A stretch of 64,000 bases of DNA from Synechococcus sp. JA-3-3Ab (GTDB lineage: Bacteria > Cyanobacteriota > Cyanobacteriia > Thermostichales > Thermostichaceae): the NCBI RefSeq assembly GCF_000013205.1, contig NC_007775.1, positions 806,001 through 870,000 of the forward strand. The letters run 5' to 3'. The translations under genes were made by a program, and so were the position numbers. The notes beneath the pieces are model-generated. The model had not been told where the DNA came from. It searched no databases and saw only the letters and a program-made list of their open reading frames with translations. How positions within the stretch are numbered: the stretch's first letter is position 1; each line of letters begins with the position of its first letter. This document shows, piece after piece, positions 19,882 to 28,601 of this stretch.

Positions 19882-21066
19882 ATGGTGTCTGCTGCCGGCT
19901 TGTCCCAACGGGTTGCTCGTCTCTCTCCTTCCGCAACGCTGTCGATTTCGGCTCTGGCCAAGGCCATGCGGGCAGAGGGTCTGGATGTCTGTATCCTGAG
20001 CGCTGGCGAGCCGGACTTCGACACCCCTGAGCACATTCGGGCTGCCGCCATCCGCGCCCTGGAAGAGGGCAAAACCCGCTACGGCCCCACTGCCGGGATC
20101 CCCACCCTGCGCCAGGCGGTGGCAGACAAATTGCGCCGAGAAAACGGCTTGGACTACAGCCCCGACCAGATCCTGATTAGCAACGGCGGCAAGCAAACCC
20201 TGTTTAACCTGGCCATGGTGCTCCTGGATCCCGGCGACGAGGTGATCCTGCCCGTCCCCTACTGGGTTAGCTATCCCGAGATGGTGGCTCTGGCCGGGGC
20301 CAAGGTGGTGCGGGTGGAGACGCAAGAGGGCCAGGGGTTCAAGCTCACCGCCGACCAACTGCGCCAGGCCCTCACCCCCCGCAGCAAGTTGCTCATCCTC
20401 AACTCGCCGGCCAACCCCACCGGCGCTGTCTATCACCGGCAGGAGCTGGCAGCTTTGGCAGAGGTGATCCTCTCGGTTCCCCATCTCTATGTGGTCTGCG
20501 ATGAGATCTACGAAAAGCTGGTTTACGGCCAAGCCCGCCACATCAGCCTGGGATCCCTTTGCCCTGACTTGATGCCGCGACTGATCCTCAGCAGCGGCTT
20601 CGCCAAAGCCTATGCCATGACCGGCTGGCGGATTGGCTACTTGGCGGGCCCTAAGCCCATCATCGAGGCGGCCATCAGCCTGCAAAGCCACAGCACCTCC
20701 AACGTCTGCACCTTTGCCCAGTACGGCGCCCTGGAGGCTCTCACCAGCCCCCTCTCGGCGGCAGCGGTGGAGAAGATGCGCCAAGAATTCTGGCAGCGAC
20801 GGGATCTGATGGTGCAAGGGATCCGCACCTTGCCGGGGGTGACTTTCCCGGAGCCGGAGGGCGCATTTTATGTGTTTGTCAACATCGGCCAAACCGGCTT
20901 GGGTTCGGTAGAGTTTTGCCAACGGCTGCTCAAAGAACATCACGTGGCCGCCGTGCCGGGGGTGGCCTTCGGGGCAGAGTCCTACATCCGCCTCTCCTAT
21001 GCCGCCGACCGCGCCACGCTTGAAAAAGGACTGGAACGGCTGCACCGCTTCCTGTCTTCCCTCTGA
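19882..21066 (+). CDS. aspC: Aspartate/aromatic aminotransferase, class I
   Basis: 394 residues, a PLP-dependent fold type I enzyme that moves amino groups between aspartate and 2-oxoglutarate or related acids. Seen: LSAGEPDFDTP near the N-terminus, the Asn of LNSPANPTGAVY, the Asp-X-X-Tyr of VCDEIYEKL, and the PLP lysine region FAKAYAMTGWRIGY (Lys 242). The last is the AspB-like subgroup I-gamma pattern. The exact substrate range cannot be read from sequence. The gene stands in a same-strand run 44 bp after the preceding hypothetical gene. Confidence 0.9.
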   Translation: MVSAAGLSQRVARLSPSATLSISALAKAMRAEGLDVCILSAGEPDFDTPEHIRAAAIRALEEGKTRYGPTAGIPTLRQAVADKLRRENGLDYSPDQILISNGGKQTLFNLAMVLLDPGDEVILPVPYWVSYPEMVALAGAKVVRVETQEGQGFKLTADQLRQALTPRSKLLILNSPANPTGAVYHRQELAALAEVILSVPHLYVVCDEIYEKLVYGQARHISLGSLCPDLMPRLILSSGFAKAYAMTGWRIGYLAGPKPIIEAAISLQSHSTSNVCTFAQYGALEALTSPLSAAAVEKMRQEFWQRRDLMVQGIRTLPGVTFPEPEGAFYVFVNIGQTGLGSVEFCQRLLKEHHVAAVPGVAFGAESYIRLSYAADRATLEKGLERLHRFLSSL

Positions 21067-21228
21067 GGGGGCAGGAGGAGGGCTGAAGACAAGGGCTGGC
21101 CGAGACTTCTCTACAAAACGGTGGCGCAGCAAACCAACAGCAGGGGCTGGTGCCTGGCAGAGGCAGGAGAAGACTCTTGGCTCAGGCCTACCGTGAAGTC
21201 CTCGAGGCGATGCTGAGGGAGCGCTAAG

Positions 21229-21486
21229 ATGGCTCCCACCCAAAAGTCTCCCAAAAAATTGCCCGCTGGCTTTACCCTCAAATGGTCTGCCGAGAGTGTG
21301 GAAAAGCTGGGATCCCTCTTGCCGGGCGAGATCTTGCTGGCAGTCCTGCTGGACCATTGGGAGCAACTGCCCAAAGCATTGCAACAAGAGTGCCTGCTGC
21401 AGGCCCACCGCATTCGCGTGGAACGGCTGGTGGTCAGCCAAAACTTCACCATCGCCACCATTGAGCAACTGCTAAGCAACTGTTGA
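21229..21486 (+). CDS. Small hypothetical protein
   Basis: 85 residues with a good ribosome site (GGGAG eight bases before ATG). The N-terminus is lysine-rich (TQKSPKKLPAGF), the rest looks helical and leucine-rich (GEILLAVLLDHWEQLPKALQQECLLQAHRIRVERL), with no membrane segment. No family is recognised. The strong ribosome site and protein-like composition support a real gene. Confidence 0.5.
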   Translation: MAPTQKSPKKLPAGFTLKWSAESVEKLGSLLPGEILLAVLLDHWEQLPKALQQECLLQAHRIRVERLVVSQNFTIATIEQLLSNC

Positions 21487-21809
21487 ACGAGACCCGTTGA
21501 TCCCGATCCGCTCGGTGGGAATTCCGCTCCAAAGGATCTCTGTCCTAGAGTGCCAGGCAACGGCAGAACCACGTCCTGTGCTACGGTCAGAGTAGGTTAG
21601 TGCTCTTCCCCGGCTTTTCAACCTGTGCTCCCTCCCCCGCTAGCGGACGGCCATCCCAGCCTCTCTCTTTTCTACTCCTCGCTAAAGCTCTCCATCGTCT
21701 GCGAAGCAGCAGCAGGGCAGCAAGGGGAGTGCCATCGCTATTTTTTAAGGGTCGCATAGCGTCAGCGCGCTGTGAGACGAGCGGGTTTTGATTGGAGCAC
21801 TTACTTCTT
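21487..21809. other. Intergenic stretch upstream of prfC
   Basis: About 320 bp without a recognised gene. It contains a T6 run near 21741-21746 but no convincing hairpin in front of it. It should contain the promoter of the broken prfC gene, if one is still active. Confidence 0.35.
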
Positions 21810-23435
21810 ATGAAAGCAGTGGATTTGGCCAAAGCTATCCAGCAACGGCGCACCTTCGCCATTATTTCCCACCCCGATGCCGGGAAGACCACCCTTACGG
21901 AAAAGCTGCTGTTGTAAGGGGGGGCGATTCAAGAAGCAGGGGCGGTGAAGGCCCGTCGCGCCCAAAAGCGGGTTACCTCCGACTGGATGGAGCTGGAAAG
22001 ACAACGGGGCATTTCCATTACCTCGACTGTGTTGCAGTTTGACTACCGCAACATTCGCCTCAACTTGCTCGATACTCCCGGCCACCAAGACTTCAGCGAA
22101 GACACCTACCGCACCCTGGCGGCGGCTGATAACGCTGTGATGCTAGAAGACGCCGGCAAAGGGCTAGAACCCCAGACCCGCAAGCTGTTTGAAGTCTGTC
22201 AACTGCGGAAGTTGCCGATCTTTACCTTCATCAACAAGATGGATCGCCCCAGCCGGGATCCCCTCGAGCTGATGGACGAAATCGAGACGGAGCTGGGCCT
22301 CAAGCCCTATCCTGTAACCTGGCCGATTGGCTCAGGGGAGCGCTTTACAGCTTTGTTTGACCGGCGGACTCAGGAGTTTCACTTCTTTGAGCGAGTCTCG
22401 GGGGGGCGGCTGCGGGTCAAAGATACCGTCGTTAAACTCGGGGATCCGCAAATTGAAGAACTGATTGAAAAGGATCTCTATTACCAATTTAAAGAAGAGC
22501 TGGAGTTATTGGATGGCCTCATGCCCAGCTTGGATCTCAAACAGGTTCATGCTGGCCAGCAAACCCCCGTCTTTTTCGGCAGCGCCATGACCAACTTTGG
22601 GGTGGAGCTGTTTCTCAATGCGTTTATCGAGTACTCCCTGCCGCCAATGCCCCACGAGAGCACGGCAGGGCTGATCCCACCCGAACATCCTGAGTTCACC
22701 GGCTTTGTCTTTAAGCTGCAGGCCAATATGGATCCCCGCCACCGGGATCGCATTGCTTTTGTACGCATCTGCTCCGGTAAGTTCGAGAAGGACATGGTGG
22801 TCAACCATGCCCGCCTCAATCGCCCCATCCGTCTCTCCTATCCCCAAAAATTGTTCGCCCAAGAGCGCATCTCCATCGATGAAGCCTATCCTGGCGATGT
22901 CATCGGCCTCAACAACCCCGGCATCTTCAGGATTGGGGATACCATCTACACCGGCCCGAGGTTGCGCTACGCCGGGATCCCCAGCTTTTCGCCGGAGCTA
23001 TTTGCCTATCTGAAAAATCCCAACCCCTCCAAGTTTAAACAGTTCCAGAAGGGGGTGGCGGAGCTGCGGGAAGAAGGGGCGGTGCAGATTATGTATTCCC
23101 TCGACGAGTCGAAACGGGATCCGATCGTGGCGGCAGTGGGCCAGTTGCAGTTTGAGGTGCTGCAGTACCGCCTGGAACACGAATACAATGTTGAAACCCG
23201 ACTGGAGATGCTGCCCTACACCCTAGCCCGCTGGGTAGAAAACGGCTGGGAAGTCCTCCAGAATTTCCCCAGCCTGTTTAACACCCTCATTGTCAAAGAC
23301 ATTCAAGATAGGCCGGTTCTCCTCTTTAAAAACGAGTGGACCTTGCAGCAATTTATCAGCAGCAACCCCAAAATTAAGCTGAGCAAAATTGCTCCCATCG
23401 CGGATCTTGGCCCCGAATCCAAGGACGGCTCCTAA
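21810..23435 (+). pseudogene. prfC: Peptide chain release factor 3, in-frame stop at codon 36
   Basis: RF3 is the GTPase that recycles RF1/RF2 after termination. From the ATG at 21810 the first 35 codons encode the expected N-terminus, including the P-loop [16 protein letters not shown] at 21915-21917 then falls where the family has an aromatic residue before GGAIQ. The same frame continues cleanly to 23435 with [10 protein letters not shown] (switch I), DTPGHQDF (G3), NKMDR (G4), and the full C-terminal domains. No other defect is visible, so the mutation is recent, a sequencing error, or tolerated by readthrough. Internal GTG starts (21945) would lack the P-loop and could not bind GTP. Confidence 0.85.
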
Positions 23436-23620
23436 GGCCACTCAGAGCAACCTTCTCCGGGAACCTGCAAGTTCCGCTACCTGACCAAAGCTTTGCTGCT
23501 GTCTGGGATCGGGGTTGACATCTTCTCGCTGCCTGGCAATCTCGTTTTTGTAGATCCCAGCAATTTCTTTTTCTTCTTTTTTGGGTCATGCTTGCCAGGT
23601 CTTATTTCCAAGGCAAACCC

Positions 23621-24793
23621 ATGGCAGTCGATAAACCGCTTTGCGACCGCTCGTTGTGGGGGCTGGATCCGCAGGCTATTTTTTTGAATCACGGCTCCTA
23701 CGGCGCGACCCCGAAAACGGTGCTGCAGGCCCAGCGAGCCTGGCAAGAGCGCCTAGAGGCCCAGCCGGTACAGTTTATGGGGGAAGAGCTGCCGCGGGCT
23801 TTGCGGGCGGCGGCGGCAGAGCTGGCCCAGTTTGTTGGGGCTGAGCCTGAAAACCTTGTGTTTGTGGAAAATGCCACCGGCGGCGTCAATGCCGTGCTGC
23901 GCTCGCTGTCGTTTCGGCCAGGGGATCAGATCGCCTACACCAGCCACAGCTATGGGGCCGTCCGCCAGGCGTTGCGCTATGTCTGTGAACGCTGGGGGGC
24001 GGTGCTGGCGGAAGCCCAGGTTCCCTTTCCGATTGCGGGGCCGGAGCAGGTTTTGGCGGCGTTTGCGGCCATTCTCACCCCCCAGACTCGGCTGGCGGTG
24101 CTGGATCACCTCACCTCGCCCACGGCTCTGGTCTACCCCTTGGCGGAGCTGATTGGCCTCTGTCGAGAGCGCGGGATCCCAGTCTTGGTGGACGGGGCCC
24201 ATGCGCCGGGGGTTCTCCCGTTGGAGTTGGAAAGCTTAGGAGCCGATTGGTACACCGGCAACGCCCACAAGTGGCTGTTTGCCCCCAAGGGCTGTGCCTT
24301 CCTGTGGGTGGCCCCCCACCGCCAGGCCCAAACCCATCCCCTGGCCATCTCCCACGGCTACGGGCAAGGGTTCACAGCCGAGTTCGACTGGGTGGGCACC
24401 CGCGATCCCAGCGCCTGGCTGGCCATCTCGGCAGCCCTGGCCTTTATCCAGGAGCTGGGGGTGGAGAGGCTGCGCCAGCACAACCACACGCTGCTGCTGC
24501 AGGCGCGGCAGGTGCTCTTGGAACAATTGGAAGGGATCCCACCTGCCCCGGAGCGGATGCTGGGCTTTATGGCCACCCTGCCCCTGCCACCCTTCTGGCA
24601 ACAGTGGATCCCGGAGCTGCCTTTGGCGGAGCGGGCCCGCCGCCTGCACGACTACCTCTGGCAGGTGCACCGCATCGAGGTTCCCATCCTTCCCTTTGCC
24701 GGGCAGCTTTGGGTGCGCATCTCGGCCCAGGTCTACAACCACCTGGCTGAGTACGAACAGTTGGCGCTAGCCTTGCAGCGGCTGCCGGAGTGA
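23621..24793 (+). CDS. Class V aminotransferase, isopenicillin N epimerase-like
   Basis: About 390 residues, PLP-dependent. Features: FLNHGSYGATPK at the start, FVENATGGVNAVLRS, VDGAHAPG (Asp and His that hold the PLP ring), and the PLP lysine in GNAHKWLFAPKG. This is the CsdA-like subgroup often labelled isopenicillin N epimerase, but the same fold covers cysteine desulfurases and other lyases, so the reaction is not assigned. The ATG at 23621 has AAGG seven bases upstream; an ATG at 23588 is possible. A long pyrimidine run precedes the gene. Confidence 0.85.
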   Translation: MAVDKPLCDRSLWGLDPQAIFLNHGSYGATPKTVLQAQRAWQERLEAQPVQFMGEELPRALRAAAAELAQFVGAEPENLVFVENATGGVNAVLRSLSFRPGDQIAYTSHSYGAVRQALRYVCERWGAVLAEAQVPFPIAGPEQVLAAFAAILTPQTRLAVLDHLTSPTALVYPLAELIGLCRERGIPVLVDGAHAPGVLPLELESLGADWYTGNAHKWLFAPKGCAFLWVAPHRQAQTHPLAISHGYGQGFTAEFDWVGTRDPSAWLAISAALAFIQELGVERLRQHNHTLLLQARQVLLEQLEGIPPAPERMLGFMATLPLPPFWQQWIPELPLAERARRLHDYLWQVHRIEVPILPFAGQLWVRISAQVYNHLAEYEQLALALQRLPE

Positions 24794-24812
24794 TGTGCGC
24801 CCTCACCCCCAA

Positions 24813-24835
24813 CCCCTCTCCCTCCGGGAGAGGGG
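24813..24835. repeat. REP-like hairpin CCCCTCTCCC/GGGAGAGGGG
   Basis: A perfect 10-bp stem with a three-base loop, preceded by CCCTCACCCCCAA, lies 20 bp after the class V aminotransferase stop. This is the sort of short palindromic repeat widely scattered between genes in many bacteria. It may protect the mRNA 3' end. There is no T-tract, so it is not a classical terminator. Confidence 0.6.
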
Positions 24836-24935
24836 AGATGGAACGGTCTCGCCACCCCCGTCTTGGGTTTGGGTTGCCGGGAAAGTTCGGCTAGAGTCAG
24901 ATCAGTAGCTGCGTTCACTTCTTGCTCGGATCCTC

Positions 24936-27575
24936 ATGCTCTCTCTGGCTGCCACGCAAGCCCATCTAGGCCCGATCGATCTGGATCGCCTGCTCACGCC
25001 TGAGATCCAGCGGCCAGCCCGCTACCTGGGGAAAGAGTTCGGCGCCGCCCACCGCCCCTGGGAGTCGGGGCGGGTGCGGTGGGTGCTGAGCTACCCGGAG
25101 CTGTACGAGGTGGGGGCCTCCAACCTGGGCCACCTCATCCTCTACAACATCCTCAACGCCCAGCCAGACCAGTTGTGCGACCGCACCTACCTGCCGGGAC
25201 CGGATCTGGCGGCCCGGATGCGGCAGTTGCAGATCCCGCTGTTTGCCGTAGAATCGCGCCGCCCCTTGCGCGCTTTCCACATCATCGGCTTCAGCCTGGC
25301 CTACGAGCTGGGGGGCACCAACATCTTAGAGATGCTGGATCTGGCCGGGATCCCCCTCAAATGGTGGGAGCGCCAGCCCTTTACCCCGCAAGAGTGTCCC
25401 CTGATCTTTGCCGGCGGGCCCACCGCCACCTCCAACCCAGAGCCCTTTGCCGACTTTTTCGATTTCTTTGTCTTCGGGGATGGGGAAGAGGTGCTGCCGG
25501 AGATCGGCCAGGTGCTGGCTCAATCTCTAGCCAAGCCCCGCCGCGAGGTGCTCTTGGAGCTGGCCCAGGTGCCGGGGGTGTATGTGCCCCAGTTTTACGA
25601 GGGGATCCCGCCCCGCCCCATCGTGCCCGGCGTGCCGGAGCGCATCCGCCGCCGCGTGGCCCTGCCCCAACCGCAGTACTCCATTGGCCTAGTACCGCTG
25701 GTGGCAACCGTCCACGACCGCCTGGTCATGGAAGTGCGGCGCGGCTGTACCCGCGGCTGTCGCTTTTGCCAACCCGGCATGCTCACCCGCCCGGCTCGCG
25801 ATGTGGATCCGCAAGCGGTGGTGGAGGCGGTGGTGCAGGGCCTGCGCAAAACCGGCTACAGCGAATTTTCCCTTTCTTCCCTCAGTTGCTCCGACTACCT
25901 CTCCCTGCCGGCGGTGGGGGCCGAGCTGCACAACCGCCTGCTGGGGGAGCACGTCGCCCTCTCGCTGCCCAGCCAGCGGGTGGATCGCTTCGATGAGCAA
26001 ATTGCCGCCATCATGAAGGGATCCCGCCGCTCGGGGCTGACCTTTGCCCCAGAAGCCGGCACGCAACGGCTGCGGGACATCATCAACAAGGGTCTTAGCG
26101 ATGTTGACCTCATTCGCGGCATTCGCACCGCCGTCCAGGAGGGCTGGGACAAGATCAAGCTCTATTTCATGATCGGCCTGCCCGGAGAGACTGACGCCGA
26201 TGTCATTGGGATTGCCCGCACGGTTGAGATGCTGCAGCGAGAATGTGCGGCCTTGGGTCACAAGAAGGTGGAGTTTACCCTCACGGTCTCCAACTTTGTC
26301 CCCAAGCCCCACACCCCCTTCCAGTGGCACCGGGTGGACTACGCCGACGTGCAGCGCAAGCAGGCCTTGCTGCAAAAGGAGCTGCGGCGGCTGCGGGGGG
26401 TCAAAGCCCACTTCACCGACATCCGCTTCAGCATCCTGGAAGACTTTATTGGCAAGGGGGATCGCTCCCTGGGCCGCATGATCGAGCAGGCCTGGCGGGC
26501 CGGCGCCGGCCTGGACGCCTGGTGGGAAAACATCGACGCCGCCTATGCCGCCTGGGTCAAGGCCTACTGCGGCGAAGCGGTGGATCCCAGCGCCGATCCA
26601 GTGGCCCTCTGCGCCCATCTCCCCATGCGCGAATTGGGCCTGGAGGATCCCTTGCCCTGGGATCACATCGATACCGGCATCGACAAAAAATGGCTGCAGA
26701 AAGACTACCGCCGCGCCCTGGAAGCCATCACGGTGGAAGACTGCTCCTTTGAGAAGTGCTCCGCCTGCGGCATCTGCGGCCCCGGCTTTGGCCACAACAT
26801 CGTCATCCCGCCCCCGCCCGTCCCACCCCTGCAAAGCCGGCCCACCCCCACCCCAGATCCCCTGGAGCCGCAGCCGCCCGCCCAGCGCTTCCGCATCACC
26901 TACGGCAAAACTAGGGATCTGCGCTGGCTGGGCCACCTGGATCTGATGCGGCTGTGGGAACGGGCCTGTCGGCGAGCGGGGCTGCCTCTGGCCTTTAGCG
27001 GCGGTTACCACCCCATGCCCCGCCTGGCTAACGCCAACGCCCTGCCCATCGGCCAGGAAGGCTATGGGGAGATCCTCGATCTGGAACTCCTGGCCCGCCC
27101 CGGGGCTCCCTTTACCCCGGAGGAGCTGCGCGCCCTGCTGGCCGAGCAACTGCCCCCCGAAATTCCCATCCAGGCCATTCAAGAGATCGGCCTGCGGGAT
27201 CCCTCGGCTACCGAAGCGGTTTACGCCGCCGAATATCAACTCAGCGTGAGCTGCGAGTTGCCCGAAGCCGACTGGCCGACCTGGGTTACCCAGATCCTGG
27301 ATGCGCGGGAAATTTGGATTGAAAAATCCACCAAATCCGGCAAACCCTGTCGCTTCAACGCTCGCCCCCTGCTCTACTACCTGGAGTTTCAGGGCCTGGC
27401 CCCCGACGGCAGCGCCCGCCTCCTCTACCGCGGCAGTTGCCGCAACGACGGCGCTTACCTGCGGCCCAATCAACTCGTGCAAATGGCCGAGTCCTTGGGC
27501 TTGCCCCGCTGGACGCTACAGATGGCCAGGCGGCTGCGTCTGCTGTGGCAAGACGGCACCTCCGATCCCGACTGA
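24936..27575 (+). CDS. B12-binding radical SAM protein fused to DUF2344 domain
   Basis: 879 residues. The N-terminal part is of the TIGR03960 type: a B12-binding-like domain, then a radical SAM domain with CTRGCRFC (Cys 271, 275, 278) for the 4Fe-4S cluster. After a proline-rich linker (around residues 625-650) comes a DUF2344/TIGR03936 domain (RITYGKTRDLRWLGHLDLMR...), which in many bacteria is a separate downstream gene. The fusion of the two is known in cyanobacteria. The reaction is undetermined; in some bacteria the genes lie by rne/rng and rplU, and here rne follows within 1.1 kb. Confidence 0.88.
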   Translation: MLSLAATQAHLGPIDLDRLLTPEIQRPARYLGKEFGAAHRPWESGRVRWVLSYPELYEVGASNLGHLILYNILNAQPDQLCDRTYLPGPDLAARMRQLQIPLFAVESRRPLRAFHIIGFSLAYELGGTNILEMLDLAGIPLKWWERQPFTPQECPLIFAGGPTATSNPEPFADFFDFFVFGDGEEVLPEIGQVLAQSLAKPRREVLLELAQVPGVYVPQFYEGIPPRPIVPGVPERIRRRVALPQPQYSIGLVPLVATVHDRLVMEVRRGCTRGCRFCQPGMLTRPARDVDPQAVVEAVVQGLRKTGYSEFSLSSLSCSDYLSLPAVGAELHNRLLGEHVALSLPSQRVDRFDEQIAAIMKGSRRSGLTFAPEAGTQRLRDIINKGLSDVDLIRGIRTAVQEGWDKIKLYFMIGLPGETDADVIGIARTVEMLQRECAALGHKKVEFTLTVSNFVPKPHTPFQWHRVDYADVQRKQALLQKELRRLRGVKAHFTDIRFSILEDFIGKGDRSLGRMIEQAWRAGAGLDAWWENIDAAYAAWVKAYCGEAVDPSADPVALCAHLPMRELGLEDPLPWDHIDTGIDKKWLQKDYRRALEAITVEDCSFEKCSACGICGPGFGHNIVIPPPPVPPLQSRPTPTPDPLEPQPPAQRFRITYGKTRDLRWLGHLDLMRLWERACRRAGLPLAFSGGYHPMPRLANANALPIGQEGYGEILDLELLARPGAPFTPEELRALLAEQLPPEIPIQAIQEIGLRDPSATEAVYAAEYQLSVSCELPEADWPTWVTQILDAREIWIEKSTKSGKPCRFNARPLLYYLEFQGLAPDGSARLLYRGSCRNDGAYLRPNQLVQMAESLGLPRWTLQMARRLRLLWQDGTSDPD

Positions 27576-27861
27576 GGAGCGGCCTCAGGATCGACCGGAC
27601 AAAAAGGAGACCAAGGCTGGGCTCTGCCCCTGTCTGGAGGGGGGGATCCGACAGGCGCTATGTTGTCTATTGCTGGCTTCTGCCGCTGCGGAGCTTGCCG
27701 GGATCAACTTGGCCAAAGGCAGGGCAGGCAGCAGGCAACAGTTTGATCGGATTCTGAAATGGAGACCCAGAAGGATAGCTTGGCGGCCCTGTACTTTAGT
27801 TAGTACGGTGCGGAAAAGCCCGCAAGCAACTTCGGTTGCTCGCCAATGGTGCTCAGGGAGT

Positions 27862-28099
27862 TAGTATACTTGTTGATGAGGCGTACCGTTTCCAGGCGAG
27901 CACCTAATCACGGTGAAAAACCCGACCGGTGGCAAGCGCCGAGGAGATGTCAACGTCTCAACCAACCTGATCAGAAAAGGTAAGCAGAACCTTGGAACTT
28001 TGCCCCAAGGAACTGTCCAGAGGCGGCTTGACAACGCCTTTACGAGTTCGTCTGTGGACTGCGTAAGAATCCCCCGCTTTCAGGCGGAGGGAGTGTCAA
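27862..28099 (+). pseudogene. Decayed tnpB 3' end with intact right end
   Basis: This stretch aligns by eye with the tnpB relic at 34514-34845 on the other strand. Shared blocks are GAGGCGTAC, GGTGAAAAACCCGAC, AGCAGAACCTTGG, AAGGAACTGTC and GTGGACTGCGTAAGAATC, then a hairpin CCCCCGC...GGCGG and GGGAGTGTCAA (ending 28099). Internal deletions and frameshifts destroy the coding frame, yet the last 90 bp are nearly identical in both copies. A UUCG-type hairpin (AGCAAC/GTTGCT, 27825-27840) lies just upstream. Confidence 0.7.
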
Positions 28100-28361
28100 C
28101 CCTAACTCAGTACCCAGGGCAGGTAACGGGCGCAACAGGGCCCAGTCGATAGGCGGTACAGAGAGGTGTGCCCCTGTGGCCTGGCTCTAGCACTATATTT
28201 TTTCTCCTGAGAAGGTGTTTCTTTCCGCGTGCAAACCCTGTCTTTCTGTGGATCTAGGCTGGCACGATTGGGGTTCTGCCACGAACCATCGTCTAATCTC
28301 TTCTGGGATGTCTGAGGCGGAGGGGTGTCATCTTGCCTCCTGAGCCTATCCATCAATCCCC
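28100..28361. other. Intergenic stretch upstream of rne
   Basis: Between the tnpB relic and the possible leader frame of rne. No gene is recognised. The region to 28600 probably carries a long 5' untranslated leader of rne, which is a common site of autoregulation in this gene family. The region 27576-27861 before the relic holds hairpins only, including GTACT/AGTAC near 27791-27806. Confidence 0.35.
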
Positions 28362-28601
28362 ATGCAAATCCCACCCAATCCTAAGGATCCGATGAGCTTG
28401 GACTCACCTCATCAATGGTGGAGTGGAAGCCCAGCAAATCGGTCATCCTCCGTCAAAGCAGAGCTTAGGGTAATGGACAGCCTCATGATGAATCGATTCT
28501 GGCTAAAAAAACTTGAGCGGATCCCGCCAAAAGGACAGCGCCTCGCCGCAAGGAGGGTTCAATCCACAACCGCAGGCCCTGGGGGCGGGGAGGAACGTTA
28601 A
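28362..28601 (+). CDS. Possible leader ORF upstream of rne
   Basis: 79 codons whose TAA overlaps the first base of the rne ATG. The peptide is basic (WLKKLERIPPKGQRLAARR). There is no clear ribosome site at the ATG and no family match, so it may simply be open reading frame within the rne leader. The precise stop-start overlap is the only argument in favour. Confidence 0.25.
   Translation: MQIPPNPKDPMSLDSPHQWWSGSPANRSSSVKAELRVMDSLMMNRFWLKKLERIPPKGQRLAARRVQSTTAGPGGGEER

Noticed and set aside
19849-21468. 539-codon open frame on the minus strand
   Set aside because: Antisense to the aminotransferase gene and without family pattern.
25689-27482. Long open frame (597 codons) on the minus strand
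   Set aside because: It is antisense to the radical SAM/DUF2344 gene; composition is Gly/Gln/His-rich with no motifs, as expected from a GC-rich gene read backwards.
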